Notes: generated from the sequence alone by a model not told the origin. DNA of 64,000 nt from Arthrobotrys musiformis (GCA_036971715.1 JAVHJL010000012.1:1178001-1242000), one strand, 5' to 3'. Shown: positions 33,800 to 45,325, counted from the stretch's first letter. Numbers and translations are program-made.

Positions 33800-35158
33800 C
33801 TTCCTTTCTTAGGAAGCTGGATATATGATCTACTGAGAACCTGAACCGAAATTTTTATTGTGGGGAGAACGCAAAGCCGTGGCGATGCTTGTGGCCAGCA
33901 GTACCTAAAATTCAAGTATTATACATATGAACCTAGTTCTGCTTGAAATAATTACATTGTGTTAATTTTGCACGCTCGAAAATATAATCACCTTCTGAGG
34001 CGTCGCCGAGTGTGTCTTCCCTTTAACTTCCCTCTCGACATACTCATGCTATGTTTCCTTCCAGCTTTGAGGTGGCGTTCCGTTTGTTTCCCTCCGATTT
34101 TAAGATCTTTTATTTCTCGATCAAATGGGGCTTTCCGATATTTTCTTGAAGGATACTGGCAAATAACTTTAATCTTTTCTTCACTGGCAATATTTTCAGC
34201 TTCCACTAAATGCTTTGGTTCGTGGTCTTGCAGTATTTCCTCAATTCAGGGGCCTGGAGCAGTTGGTACCGGGAAAACCTGAATTATAACACAACATTAA
34301 CATCGCAAAGATTTTGCTTGTGCATGTGGTATCGAATATGACTGTGGCATGCTCCTGAACGGCGGAATCTGAGGAAGGTATTTTGGAAGGTTTGAAGTCT
34401 CTATTTCCTGCCTGTGTTCAAAAAGAATAGGGTGCGGCTGCAGGAGCTCAGTGTGAATGTATGGAAACGGAGTACGAGTGTAAGGTACATGTACATTCAT
34501 TGTGAGTACGAACATAATCTCGTTGTACTACACTCTTTTGTATTTCGTGATGAGGTTTCGAATAGTTGAGGTTGCCACAAAAAGTCGCTTCCTCGTGTCG
34601 ACCATAGCCATTAATATACTTGAATTGAAGGCAATATCTCTAGTTTCAATGTAATGCGGAATGCGGAGCTCAGTAAACTTTTGCGCGCAAAATCCCAACA
34701 AAACATCTTATTTTATTTTATTTTGTTTTGTTTTATTTTTGAGAAAACCCGATATTGTAATTCAGCTTCCGGGAAACAGTTATTAGTAATTCCTTCAAGT
34801 TTCTTGAGATACATTTGATTGTGATTTGACGGATAATTTCTGAATGGGATATGCGGACGATTCGTATGTAGTATGCGTTTAAGTGCATATACCGATAGGT
34901 CGCTCACTAATTTATAAGATTTTAAAAGATTATTTAAAATAGAAATTATTTTACAAAAATACGTATTGACCACCATATCTAACCCTCTCCCAGGCGGATC
35001 TTTATTTTATCGTGAAAGTCTTGCAAGTACATTTTATTTACGAAATTTCCGGAAATTGAAAGGGTTAAGTTCCCAACGGTGCAATTTAGAGTCATTTCCC
35101 ATAATGTTTTTAGCTGTATATATTGGCCGTCCGCGCAATCATAAGTCAAGTACTAAAG
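33800..35158. other. no recognised gene
   Basis: Minus-strand frames at 34515-34297 (Pro/Tyr/His-rich) and 34206-33988 (Lys/Arg-rich, KLKGRHTRRRLRR) might be exons of one small gene but lack a convincing joint. The last 300 bp, AT-rich, should contain the promoter of the thaumatin-CAP gene. Confidence 0.35.
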
Positions 35159-36590
35159 ATGCATACTAACACCGCTCAGCGGTACATCATCGTATCTACA
35201 TTGATTATTTTCGGTTACGGAATAGCTAAAGATGTAAGACCTTTACAAGGCGTAACAATCAAAATACGTAGCAATTGTACAGAAGATATATATCTCGGTT
35301 TTCTACCAGCGAATTTGACCGCAGGAAGGCTACATCTAAAACCTAACGACACAATTGAAGTCTTTACTCCCAAAAAAACTTCGGGAAGAATATGGGCCCG
35401 GCGGGCTTGCCGATGGAGCCAGCAAAAAATTTCCTGCGGTGTGGGAAACTGTTTGGAGACAGATATAGATGGCGTGAGGTGTCTCGTCTCAGGGAAACCA
35501 GCCTCTCTCTTCGAATTCACAACCACGGAATCCGGAATATATTTTGATACTAGTCAAGGTTTGTTTGTCTTTTTGCCACTAAGAATGATTTTCCGATTGT
35601 AGATGAAAGCGGTCATGCTGACTTGCTTGTGAAATAGTGGATGCATTAACAGAGGCAACTTATATTAAGGCCGGCCCTATTATCACGGTATGTAACCCCC
35701 CCATGGGTTTCTTAGAGCGGGAATGTCCTATGTGGCTACAGATGACCGCCGAGGATACTGGTCCTATTCTAGGTTGCTATTCCGCATGTTCAAGAACGGG
35801 TCTTCCTCAGTTCTGTTGCCCTGGGGGTTCAAGTGAAACGTGCCGACCACCATGTTGTACGGATGTGTTTGAAAAGCCATGTCCCGATTCTTACAGCTAT
35901 GCATTCGACGATTTCTTTTCCTCTTTCCATTTAGATCCGGCTCCCCCGGAAATCACCCTGATATATTGTCCTTATAAGAGTTTTAAGAGCACAAACAATT
36001 TCCATCGGCCATCACCAAAACCATCACTGCCATGTCAGGCGGAGTGCGCGAGTCATGTTTTGGCCAAAACAGAGCCCGCTTCTATGACCAAAAGCCCCGA
36101 ATACACTCCAATACTGAATAGCGATGATCAGAGATGTCTCGACACTCACAACAAGCTCAGGGCTTTCCACAATGCCCAACCGCTGACTTGGAACCAAGAG
36201 ATGGCCAGTTTTGCCCGCGACAAGACTCAAGACTGTATCATGCATCATTCTGGCGGTCCATATGGCGAGAATATTGCTTTCGGCTATGATAGTGTGCATG
36301 CGGCTATCACCGCCTGGTACGAAGAGAAAGATCAATACGATGCCGCCGCGCCAGGTTTCCAGGTAAAAGCCAGCGACCTCAGAATTCTAGAATTTGCTAA
36401 GAATTTATTTTAACTTCGGCTTTAGGGATCCGCTGGCCATTTCACCCAGGTCGTCTGGAGAAACACCTCTGAGCTCGGTTGTTTCAATCGGCAATGCGGC
36501 AGTGGTCAGTATCTCATGTGCGAATACAAGGCCCCTGGCAATATTCTTGGTGATAATGGCAGATATTTCTCTGAGAATGTTCAAATATGA
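35159..36590 (+). CDS. secreted thaumatin-like domain fused to CAP (PR-1/SCP) domain
   Basis: Exons 35159-35558, 35638-36362 and 36426-36590 join in frame through introns 35559-35637 (GTTTGT...CTGAC...TAG) and 36363-36425 (GTAAAA...TTTAG), giving 429 aa. Residues 1-23 are a signal peptide (YIIVSTLIIFGYGIA). Residues 32-245 are thaumatin-like: RSNC near the start, SGRIWARRACRW (family G.WGR..C), LFEFTTTESGIYFDTSQVDA, CYSACSRTG, CPDSYSYAFDD and a closing IYCP, with 16 cysteines, the family's usual number. A Pro/Ser/Thr linker (246-292) leads to a CAP domain: THNKLRAFH, HHSGGPYGENIAF (His337, Glu344) and GHFTQVVWRNTSELGC (His380). CAP proteins are secreted and bind sterols or lipids; thaumatin-like proteins bind or cleave beta-glucans. 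A wall- or host-directed role is likely but inferred. Confidence 0.82.
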
Positions 36591-36671
36591 ATATGTGCGA
36601 TGAAAACATACGTTCGCCCTCTAGGCCGGCGAATCGCCAGTAAGACCCTGATTCTATCAACCTATAGTTTT

Positions 36672-36697
36672 AATCGGAACCACCGATGGTTCCGATT
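36672..36697. repeat. hairpin with 11-bp perfect stem
   Basis: AATCGGAACCA - CCGA - TGGTTCCGATT. Followed by TTTTTGATTGG. First of two related hairpins 100 bp apart; a looser relative lies at 40222-40252. Confidence 0.75.
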
Positions 36698-36770
36698 TTT
36701 TGATTGGTCAGAAAGCCAATTTTTCGCTCGATCCGGTAACCTCAAAGGTGGCAAACACCCCAAGAAACGA

Positions 36771-36798
36771 AAATTGGAATCACTAGTGGTTCCAATTT
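36771..36798. repeat. hairpin related to the one at 36672
   Basis: AAATTGGAATCAC TA GTGGTTCCAATTT, palindromic apart from one T/G mismatch, and again followed by TTTTTGATTAG. Its flank GCAAACACC also recurs between the two copies, so the pair is part of a degenerate direct repeat of about 100 bp. Confidence 0.7.
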
Positions 36799-37181
36799 TT
36801 TGATTAGCCGGAAAATCCAAGCAAACTGAGCAAACACCACCCGAAATGGATTGCATTGTACACCAAAGAAAACAAAAAAGATTCCACACACCATAGACTT
36901 TCCTTATATTAGTTTTGTTCGTTCTTATTCTTATTCCCCCATTCCCAACCAAAAAATGGTAATAGCAAATTTAGTTATATCAATCACATTAATCATATCC
37001 AGATGGATCCATCACATATACCCCTTTTCATGCAAAAAGTCATAGATGTATTCATTCCATAACGAACTAAGTTTTCATATTCCATGTTCATGTTCATAAC
37101 ATTCGAAAATCCGAAATCCAATAATACCAATAATAATTTCAATAAGTATAATATATTGTTCGCAGAATCTAGAAGCAAAAA
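36799..37181. other. intergenic
   Basis: AT-rich. No gene recognised. Confidence 0.35.
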
Positions 37182-37667
37182 ATGAACTGCCTGTTCACAT
37201 ATAATGAAGAGTTACGACAGGTAGTGTGCACTATTTGCAGCATAGCGGTCCTACCGAACAGGTTGAGCCATCATCTCCAAAATGCGAAAGTGCACAACGA
37301 AGTGCCTATGGCAGTTCAAAGCGAATGGGCTGAAAGGTACAAAAACATACAGGTTGCGAACCCTGGGGAGGCAGCACATCAGTCGGATGGTCGGGAGGAG
37401 TTGATGGTGCTGAGAACCGTCGAATGCTTTCAGTATCAAGATTGCACTCTGAGATTCTGTTCACTCAAAACTCAGCATGCGCATCGCGTAAAAGACCATG
37501 GCATCGAAGGTAATGCGGGGCGGCCGCGAAAGTCTGCTAAGACAACCGCAGAGAACACCGGTCGGCTTTGGATGCAGACTGTGTTTGGGACATCCAGCCC
37601 GCACCACCATTACTTTTTAATGCGCAAGATTAAAGTTTCTGGTAGACCTTGGCTGTTGGAGTTATGA
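37182..37667 (+). pseudogene. OrsD-like domain fragment (two C2H2-type motifs)
   Basis: The frame starts MNCLFTYNEELRQVVCTICS and continues NRLSHHLQNAKVHNE, a CxxC...HxxxxH pattern. A second motif follows, CTLRFCSLKTQHAHRVKDHG. This layout matches the OrsD domain (named after the orsellinic acid cluster), which is common in fungal repeat-associated and helicase-linked ORFs. The frame ends after 161 codons at the edge of a tandem repeat, without the longer downstream part such proteins usually have, so it is probably a truncated copy. The start ATG has an A-rich context (AAAAATG). Confidence 0.5.
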
Positions 37668-37850
37668 CATAAACACCAGTGCTGGCGAGAATCTGCCCGA
37701 TCTCGTTGGAGTTTCTGGTAGGCTTTGACTGTTGGAACCATAGCATAAATGCCAGTGCTCAGCTGGCGAGGATCTGCCCGATCATTGGAGTTTCTGGTAG
37801 ATTGTGACTGTTAGAATTATAGCATAAACACCAGTGCTGGCGAGGGGGTC
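37635..37850 (+). repeat. three tandem copies of a 76-79 bp unit
   Basis: Units start at 37635, 37711 and 37790, each with GTTTCTGGTAG, then TGACTGTT, AGCATAAA.(A/G)CCAGTGCT and GGCGAG.ATCTGCCCGAT. The first copy overlaps the end of the OrsD-like frame, so the repeat may have replaced its 3' part. Confidence 0.8.
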
Positions 37851-38199
37851 TGAATGACTTTTAATAGCAGCTACCCAGTGCAGACCTTTGGCGGAAGATA
37901 CCAGCTCTTATGCAATGTTTGTCACAACACATGTACGTTGGTCGTCGGTCGACAATTTGGACGTCTCTAGGAGACGTCCGACTTGACAAGAGACGTCCAA
38001 CCCTTTTGTATGCAATTCTGATTTTATATGGAAACTCCATCATGTATTTAAGACCCCCTTGAACGATGGCAGTTCTCGGATCCTTCTTGAAACTCCATCG
38101 GTCAACTTATCAACTATCTTTATTAGTTCACTACTCAATAGTAAAGCCTTCTTTTACTTATTTGATTGTATTATATTTTCGACATACAACTTTATTGTT
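37851..38199. other. spacer between repeat and Gag remnant
   Basis: Contains GGACGTCTCTAGGAGACGTCC near 37957 (a short palindromic hairpin) and a related GAGACGTCC just after. No gene. Confidence 0.4.
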
Positions 38200-38781
38200 T
38201 CCCACCGAATACTGATTGTTCTCTCTAAGAGATTTGAACCAATAGAGTTGAGAAACCAGCAAGGTGCTAGGCTTGTCTGGGAATCCTACCAAGGAAACCT
38301 GGCAAGGTGCAATACTTCGATTAATAACAGGACCAAAATCTTATTCACAAAGATGTACCTTGATGGCACTATTCTCCAAACCTTCATCCGCTACCGAAAT
38401 CATATGTCCATCAAAGAAGAAGACGACAGAGACTCAGATGTAGTCAAGGTTATGATTAACTACCCCTCTTTCGTTATCTTTCTCAAACAACAGTGCGGTG
38501 AAGATGACAAGGCTGCGAGAGTCCGGCGACAGATTGCCACTCTCAAACAGACCAACTCCGCCCGCAATTATTTTTAAGAATTTAACAAACTAGCAGTTCT
38601 TACTGACTGGAACGAGTCGAACTTATACTATCGTGCTCGCGAAGGACTTAAAGTAGAACTCCAACGATATGTCTACACTTATGAAAAGGGACTCAGAGAC
38701 AGAGGACTCTCAAACATGACCCGCATAGAAATGCAGCAACATGCCATCGAAATCGATGACATCAACTTCAAAACAATTTAA
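38200..38781 (+). pseudogene. Ty3/gypsy Gag remnant with internal stop
   Basis: The frame reads YPSFVIFLKQQCGEDDKAAR, RRQIATLKQTNSARNYF, then a TAA at 38575, then EFNKLAVLTDWNESNLYYRA and REGLKVELQRYVY to a TAA at 38779-38781. This is the retrotransposon capsid pattern (F...L...FGD.D....A...L..LKQ..S...Y..EF..LA..T.WNE..L...F..GL...). No zinc knuckle or pol follows. A lone decayed gag, unrelated in frame and orientation to the gypsy element at 40.3-47.2 kb. Confidence 0.7.
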
Positions 38782-39496
38782 GTATCGATCTGTATTCACA
38801 CTAGTACACTACACTTGCCTTGTGACATTTGTGTATTACCTTGATACCTTGACTAGTTTCTATACGATTTCTTACAATAGTATTAGTAGGTTTTTTAATT
38901 ATTATATAAATAATTTATTTAAAATTATGATTTAATAATAACGTTTTTAATAATTAATACATCAGGAAAAAAACACACCTCCATCCTTCCATAGGATGGA
39001 AGGCCTTCCATCGCGCTCCATCGCGCTCCATCTCGCTCCATCTTGTTCCTTAGAAGCAAACACCACATTAAAAATAATGTGTTGTTAATGTGTTGTTCGA
39101 AATGTTTGATTTTATTATTCTAAATCAAGTAATTAAATGTAAACAAAAAAAATAATATAAATAATTCTCTTTTTCATTTTTTGTGAAAACAAAAACTTAA
39201 TTCTTTTCTCTTCACTACCACCACCACCATCACCACCAAAAAAAAAAAAAAATAAAAATAAAAATAAAAAAAAAATAAAACACAAAATTTTATATATAAA
39301 AAAGAACTTAGAAATCTTTTTTTTTTTATTTTTTTATTTTTATTTTTTTTATATATGTATTATTTTTTTAATTATATTATTATTATTATTTGTAAAGTTC
39401 TATAGAATTCCACAGAATTCTATTTTTTTTGTATAGAAATTCGTAGAACCATTCATGTTATATATTTAGTAGATTATATAGAATTAATATAAAATT
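38782..39496. other. AT-rich low-complexity sequence
   Basis: Long A- and T-runs. At 38989-39050 a palindromic block (CCATCCTTCCATAGGATGG, TGGAAGGCCTTCCA) runs into four copies of a 10-bp TCCATCGCGC-like unit. No gene. Confidence 0.6.
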
Positions 39497-39697
39497 TGTA
39501 AGTGAGAACGTAATAGGACTTACCATACGTAAGGACACGTAGCAGGCCTTCTAGGCCGGGCCATTCCATACCTCTCTATAAATAGAGAAGTAAGATGTGT
39601 TGGGATTCAGAACCATCGATCACCAACCATACAGATATAAGCCTACATACCTTCCAGTGATATCGTTCTATATTCATGAGCTTAGGAATATCCTACA
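39497..39697 (+). repeat. LTR-like segment (TGTA...TACA, 201 bp)
   Basis: Begins TGTAAGTGAG, ends ATATCCTACA, and contains a TATA box TATAAATA at 39577, as fungal LTRs do. It lies downstream of the Gag remnant in the same orientation. Flanking 5-bp sequences do not match, so this is either a solo LTR with a lost duplication or not an LTR. Confidence 0.35.
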
Positions 39698-40316
39698 ATA
39701 TGTAATATATACAATTAAAATTTACACTTTGAGTTGTATCAATCAGTTCAATTATACTTTACAATCGAATTAAAATTAAAATATAAAATATTTTTAGAAA
39801 TCAAATTATGTACACAATATCTGTGTTCTCTTTTTTGTTTTTTTTTTATGCTTTATTTATTTTATTATTATTTTTTTCTCCCTAATTTTTTTTTTCTTTT
39901 TTTATTTGTATGATAAATATTATAAATTGATGTGGGTTTTTTTCAACAATATTTATATTCAATTATTCATAAAATCTGCCCAATTAGTTAATCGAAAACA
40001 TTTACATTATTGTATTGCATCGTAAAATCTGTTTGATTAATCAATCAAGAACACTGTCTTTCAATTTTTTTATTATTTATTTTTTTTTTTTTATTCTTCA
40101 AGTTGTTTGTCAGTCGTCCATCGTTGATTAATATTGGAAAATAAAAAGCAATACAATACAATATTTGTTTGTTATAAAATCTACCCAATCAATAATCAAA
40201 AAAACCAAAAACATCTGTCGATTAGAAAATTAGAACCATGCGTAGTTCCAATTTTCCAACTTTTGAAATGTTTGTCACTATCGAATTTCCCGATCGAGCC
40301 ACCAAATGCACATAAT
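39698..40316. other. AT-rich low-complexity sequence
   Basis: Poly(T)-rich. A degenerate relative of the 36672 hairpin (TTAGAACCATGCGTAGTTCC) lies at about 40222-40252. No gene. Confidence 0.5.
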
Positions 40317-40493
40317 TGTTATAATTGTTATATGTTACTATGAGTAAGCTATGAATATGATATGAAGTAAGTGCGATGTATTCTCTAAGTCTCTGTCTGC
40401 CCTATCTATGCCAGTGCTATCTATATCTATACTGCTGACATAAGCCTAAGCTTCTATGAAGGCAGAGTATGTGTGTAGCATGTATGCGTAACA
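40317..40493 (-). repeat. left long terminal repeat (3' LTR of the minus-strand gypsy element)
   Basis: Shares with the right copy the blocks ATGAGTA.GC, GAAGTGCGATGT.ATTCT-type sequence, GCTATCTATAT, TGCTGAC and TATGCGTAACA. Divergence is high, so the insertion is old or the LTRs recombined. Confidence 0.6.
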
Positions 40494-40751
40494 GTTGCCC
40501 GGAAAAAACATCGCAGTGCCCTGCGTTGAAACCAAAAAACAACAAAACAAAAACACCAAAAACAAAAAACAAAACCGTGCCCAAAAACAAAACCTCTCTG
40601 GTAAGTGGTAAGAGGTAAGAAACGAAACCCAAGAAAAAGAAAAACGAAACGAAACCAGCGCACGAACTCCGGGTAGTAAGTTGGTAAGTGGTAGGCCGGT
40701 AAGTTGGGTAAGTTGGTAAAAGGTAGGTTCCCACTCGTATCCCTTTCTTGC

Positions 40752-41343
40752 CTAGGCGTAGCCCTCTCTGGCCCACAACTCCTTCACCTTCCTGTTCTCA
40801 GGTAGGCCGGCGTCCTTTTGAACCAGGTCCCTAGGGACCGCGTAACCGTAGCCTTCTGCGAAGGCTGTTGAGGCGAACGTGCCGGTGCCCACCTGTGGGT
40901 CGGGGTTGTTCTGGTTGGCGGCGTTGTTTTGGTTGGCGTCGTTGTCGTTGTTGGCGGCGTCTGCGGCGGCGCGCGCGGCCCTCTCCCTGCGCATGGGTAA
41001 CTGGTCGTCCCGAGGTATAGGTTCCAGGCCGGGGAAGTCGTTATGGTAGGCGGTAATGAGGTCGGCGCAGTCCATGTGGATGCTTCCGTTGTTTATGCCC
41101 GTGAATTGACTCAACTTCCCATAGTTCGCCTTCTTCTGTTACCTCGACCGGCTCTTCCAGCTCCGCCGGACGGACGTCACGGCCGAAGGGGTCAGAGCCT
41201 GGGGGCGTCGCCTGCTCAAGATGAATGATTGAAATGACTGGGTGGATTCTCCAATCTTTGGGTAGGTCGAGACGGTACGCAAGTTTCCCTATCCTTTCCA
41301 TTATTAAACGGTCCGACCCTTTGGGCCGCAAGTTTGGACGCAA
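40752..41343 (-). pseudogene. gypsy Pol C-terminus
   Basis: Frame 41343-41041 reads GKLAYRLDLPKDWRIHPVIS and IIHLEQATPP, the usual segment after integrase (.Y.L.LP...IHPVFHVS.L), then ELWEVESIHGHK. A second frame, 41114-40752, gives FPGLEPIPRDDQLPMRRERA and an Asn/Ala-rich tail ending LWAREGYA. A frameshift near 41080 separates them. Confidence 0.65.
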
Positions 41344-42252
41344 TTCCCTGCTGACGTATTGACTTTAAGGTATAACCGCTCTTTAGGGAAGGGTAAACCC
41401 AGTCCCCAACCGCAAATTCCATAGGTTGGCGTTTGCGGTTGGCGCTGCGCTCCATGGCCTTGTTCATTAGTTGGATAGAGTCTAGGGCGTCATGCCGGTA
41501 GGCGGCTCTGCGGTTGGCTATCTCGTCGGCGCGGTCCTGGCCTAGGTCATTTGGCGCTAGACCGTGGATAGCAGTGCGTAGGTGCAGGCCGTGGATTAAC
41601 TGGTTGGGCGCATACCCAGTGGCCGCACTGGCGCTATCGTTTAACGCCAGCTCCACTTCCGGTAGTGCGTCTACCCAGTTACTCTGCGCTGCGTCGACGT
41701 AGTACCGTAGCGCTATCTCCACCGTCTGGTTAGTTCGTTCTGACTGCCCGTCTGCAGACGGGTGCCATGCGGTGGTTGTGAGGCACTTAGCACCGGCTAA
41801 CTTAAACAACCCTTGCCATAGTTTCCCGAGGAAGATTGTCCCCCGGTCCGATATCAGTACCAAAGGCCAGCCCCAGCGGCGGTAAACGTTAGAGTAGTAG
41901 GCCGCGGCCCACTCTTCCTCCTTCCAGGTCTCCTTACCTTCCACCAGGATTACTGCCTTGGAGAACTTGTCTGTTACCGTTAGGATTGTATCGAACACGT
42001 CGAGGTGGTTGGCCCTGTCTTGGGCCAGTAGAAGTGCGCAAGTAGACGGTCGTGGGTGCGCTGCACGCCCGGGCGACCCGTTGCGTCGTGGGCCTGGTGC
42101 AGAACGGCCTGCTGTAGGCGCCTGCCAGGTACGTACAACCTCCTTGTCCCCCTATGCTTATCGTTAAAATAGATTAAACAGTTACCCACGTTCAAAGCGA
42201 ACGCAGAATTGGGGTGTATCCCCCACACGTCGTTACCACCATTACCAAACAC
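41216..42252 (-). pseudogene. gypsy integrase with internal deletion
   Basis: Frame 42252-41980 gives the zinc-binding start (LHQAHDATGRPGVQRTHDRL, HFYWPK). Frame 41998-41216 gives the core from FDTILTVTDKFSKAVILVEG through LVLISDRGTIF and WHPSADGQSERTNQTVE, then the C-terminal RKRQPMEFAVGDWVYPS. Between HFYWPK and FDTILTV about 45 residues are absent. This removes the second half of the HHCC finger and the first catalytic Asp (usually in .DFVTGLP). The integrase cannot have been active after this loss. Confidence 0.8.
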
Positions 42253-42262
42253 AACCTCTTTA

Positions 42263-44038
42263 CTACCTTCCCAGCAGTAAGTCCAACCTGTCCTCGTATG
42301 ACAACTCCAATTCCCTCTTAAACTCCCTATCCATCTCCGCCAGGACTGCCCCCACGCCTGGGTACCCTATGTCGTTCAACAACTCCTCCTCCATTGGGTC
42401 GGTTGGGTATTTGACGTCTAGGTCGGACCTCAGGCGCGATATGGCGTCTGGGACGGTCATCTTTTCCCTTTTCTTATACCTAACGGTTAAGTTGAATTGG
42501 GATAGGTAGATGGCGCCAACCTGTTGGCGTATATTTGCCCGGGAAGGTGAGGTCGTGGATATTGTCGTCATTTTCGTTATACCCTCCAGTGCCTTGTGAT
42601 CGGTTAACACAATCGTCTCCGATTGTTCCACCCAGTGACCAATTTTTTTGACTGCCCATACTAACCCACTGAATTCTAGGTCGGTTGGCCAGTACTTGGC
42701 CTGCGCGGCGGTATTTTGTTTACTCAAGAATAGAATTGGTACCAAATCCGTGGCCTTGGGGTCATCGTCCTTAACGGACGGCAGCGCAGACGGCGTCGTT
42801 CTTCTCTGGTACACGGCAACTCCGGTCCCCCATGCCTTGGAAGAGTCGACGTAGACGTATAACCTTTCGCCCCTTCGATAGTGGGCTAAGGCGGCCGGTA
42901 ATGCCTCTTTTAGGTCGGTAAACGCCTTCCTCTCCTCACTGGTAAGTTGTATCCTTGTCCTAGTTGCAAACAACTTTCTGGCCCTACCCTTACTCGGTGC
43001 CTTTTTCAGCAGCGCCGTTTTCAACCGTTGTAGAGGTTGTGCCCTTTGGGCGAAGAAAGGAATTAACGAACGGTGCCACCCAATGGCGCCTAGGAAGTGC
43101 TCTAGGTCGTCAACGTTCTTCGGTTCGGCTAAGGCCCTAATCGCCTTCGCCCGTTGGTCGGTTGTCGCCAGGCCGAAGCTGTTGACCTTACGGCCAAGTA
43201 ACTGGGCGCTGTTGTATGCGATATGGCACTTTGCGGCGGACAACGTTATGCCTGTGTCCGACAGGACGGCGAAGACTTCGTCTAGGTGTAGTAAGTGGTC
43301 CCCAAAACACTCGGAGTAGACGACGACGTCGTCTATGTAGCAGTTCATGATGCGCCACAGGCGGCCCCTGAATATCCTGTCCATTAACTTCTGCTGGTGC
43401 GCAACAGAACGTTTGAACCCCATGGGGGCGACAGTGAATTGCTCATGGCCGCGGTGACTGGTTACCGCCGTTCTAAACCTATGCTCCTTCTTAACCAACC
43501 GTTGATAGTAGGCTGACACAATATCTAGGACCGAAATCCACCGTTTGTCGACCATTTGGTTCACAATATCCTCCTGCGAAGGCAGGGGGTATGCGTCGTC
43601 GAGAACCAACTTGTTCAAAGGTCTCATATCGATTACCGGCCGGCGTTTACCAGTTTAAGGGTGAGTTACCACAAACACCTGCATGGCCCAAGGCGACCCC
43701 TCTGGGCCTACCGGTTCCATGCGGCCTTGCCTAGAGTTGGCGTCGAACATCTTGTCTACCACCCCCTTGGCCTCAGCGCCTAAGCGGATAGGTGGCTTAG
43801 CCACCACTTCGTCGGTTAGGACTGGTATGGCGAGGTGGTCGGACTCCGGCTCCCTAACTAGGCCCATTTCGTCGTTAAACAGAACCTTATGGCGTTTCAT
43901 CAGTTTCTGGAGCATCGTCTTTTTGGTAAGTGATATGTCCTTGTTTATGTCCACCTTGTCATACGTCGACGGCGCCGTAGGCAGCCCAATTCCGGGCGGA
44001 ACTGGGTACTTATAGTTCGGCGTGTACGGTATGTCCAC
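42263..44038 (-). pseudogene. gypsy reverse transcriptase and RNase H
   Basis: Frame 44038-43655 contains LAIPVLTDEVVAKPPIRLG and ends VFVVTHP* at a TAA. The same frame continues TGKRRPVIDMRPLNKLVLDD, RWISVLDIVSAYYQRLVKKE, FTVAPMGFKRSVAHQQKLMD and the catalytic NCYIDDVVVYSE (YIDD at 43328-43339). Then HFLGAIGWHRSLIPFFAQRA and the RNase H part LYVYVDSSKAWGTGVAVYQR and VLTDHKALEGITK follow, with a stop at 42263. RT and RNase H motifs are complete apart from the single TAA at 43655-43657. Confidence 0.85.
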
Positions 44039-45325
44039 CGTTTTGGGCCAGGCGGTGCCTTCGTCCTCGCCTTCTTTGGCTCCAACGGCTCCAAATTCGT
44101 CTCCTTCGTATCCAACAACTCCACATTCTCCGCATTCTTCTCCAACTCCAAATCCAACGCAGCGAATGCCTTCCCCAGTGCGTATACGCCCTTCGACTCC
44201 TTAGGAGCGTTAGGGTAACCACTATCCTCCTCGTCACCCCTATCGATCACCGTTACGTCCATCCTCGGCGCGAAACTGACGTTCTTCGTAGGCGTGCCTG
44301 GGCCCAATTCTGGGTCCAACAACCTATCGGCCTTGGGGATGGACTTGTGCAGGCGGCGCAGAACCTTCTGCTTGGGTGAACGGCTTCTCTTTCTCCTCAT
44401 TTCGTCCATTATCGTTTCATATCTGACCTTCAACTCCAGTTTCTTTAATTGTTTTTGGAGTTCTTCACTAACATTACTTCCATCCTCGACCAGACTCGTA
44501 TTCATGGCCTCCACAAGGTCGTTTTCGACGTTGTAACATATGTTATCGACGGAAACGTCTGGCGTCGACGTGACGAAGTCCTTGGCGGGTTGCCATATAA
44601 CCGTTTCCATAACCATTCCCATAACCATTCTCGGTACCCCTGTACAAATTGAAACTGATATCGTTCTTATTATGGGAATAATCCACGCTGGTCCCCGACC
44701 ACTGCGGCGTCTGAACGGACAACGGCGACAACGGTCCCAATGGCGACAATGGTTCACCGTACGCGCGGGCTGGCTGCGGCCTAATTATTTGTGGTTGGGG
44801 CTGGAAGTCAGCGCCGCGCTGCAAAGCAGCAAGGTCGCCGAAATACCCCTGTAAGTCCTGGCTTGCCTCAGCCCAATGGCTTAATGACCTATCGTTTAGT
44901 GGTGATATGGTACCGATAACAGTACCCTTCGACAAGCGCGCGCGGCCGCCGCCCCCTGAACTGGAACTGGTACTGGTACTGGTACTGGTACTGGAATGCA
45001 CCCAAATGCTAGGCTCTAGGCCGGTAACCAATGCCTCGGGAATGAGGATTCCCACGTCGGTAAGCACACGGTTGGGCGTAAAGATGTAATCGGTCTTGAT
45101 ATCAACCAAACCAATTGGCCTCAACGGCATCTTCGTCATCATATTCTCCCCCAGGTCTAAGACTTTGTTTGTTCTGACTGGAATCGCTGACTGTAAGGGT
45201 CGTTTATGACAGGACGCCGGTACCTTCATGTTCCCATGTTTTTTCAAATAAACGCAGGAGTCTGCAGGTGAGAGATCAATGCCTTCTAGCTCCAATATAT
45301 TGGTACCGACCAATATATTACACAC
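43945..45325 (-). pseudogene. gypsy spacer between protease and reverse transcriptase
   Basis: Frame 45325-44543 carries VRTNKVLDLGENMMTKMPLR, a Ser/Thr repeat (encoded by tandem GGTACT units at 44960-44994) and Pro/Gln-rich sequence. Frame 44757-43945 continues with VSEELQKQLKKLELKVRYET and a long charged region. The hand-over is a one-base shift near 44620, and another near 44030 leads into the RT frame. Confidence 0.5.
44960..44994 (-). repeat. GGTACT microsatellite inside the gypsy spacer
   Basis: About five 6-bp units giving a Ser-Thr run (STSTSTST) on the minus strand. Confidence 0.8.

Noticed and set aside
40417..40776. Hydrophobic minus-strand ORF (Phe/Leu-rich)
   Set aside because: It is the translation of an A/C-rich low-complexity stretch next to the LTR.
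43655..43657. Programmed readthrough of the TAA in the gypsy RT
   Set aside because: The element has other frameshifts and an integrase deletion, so a simple lesion is the better explanation.
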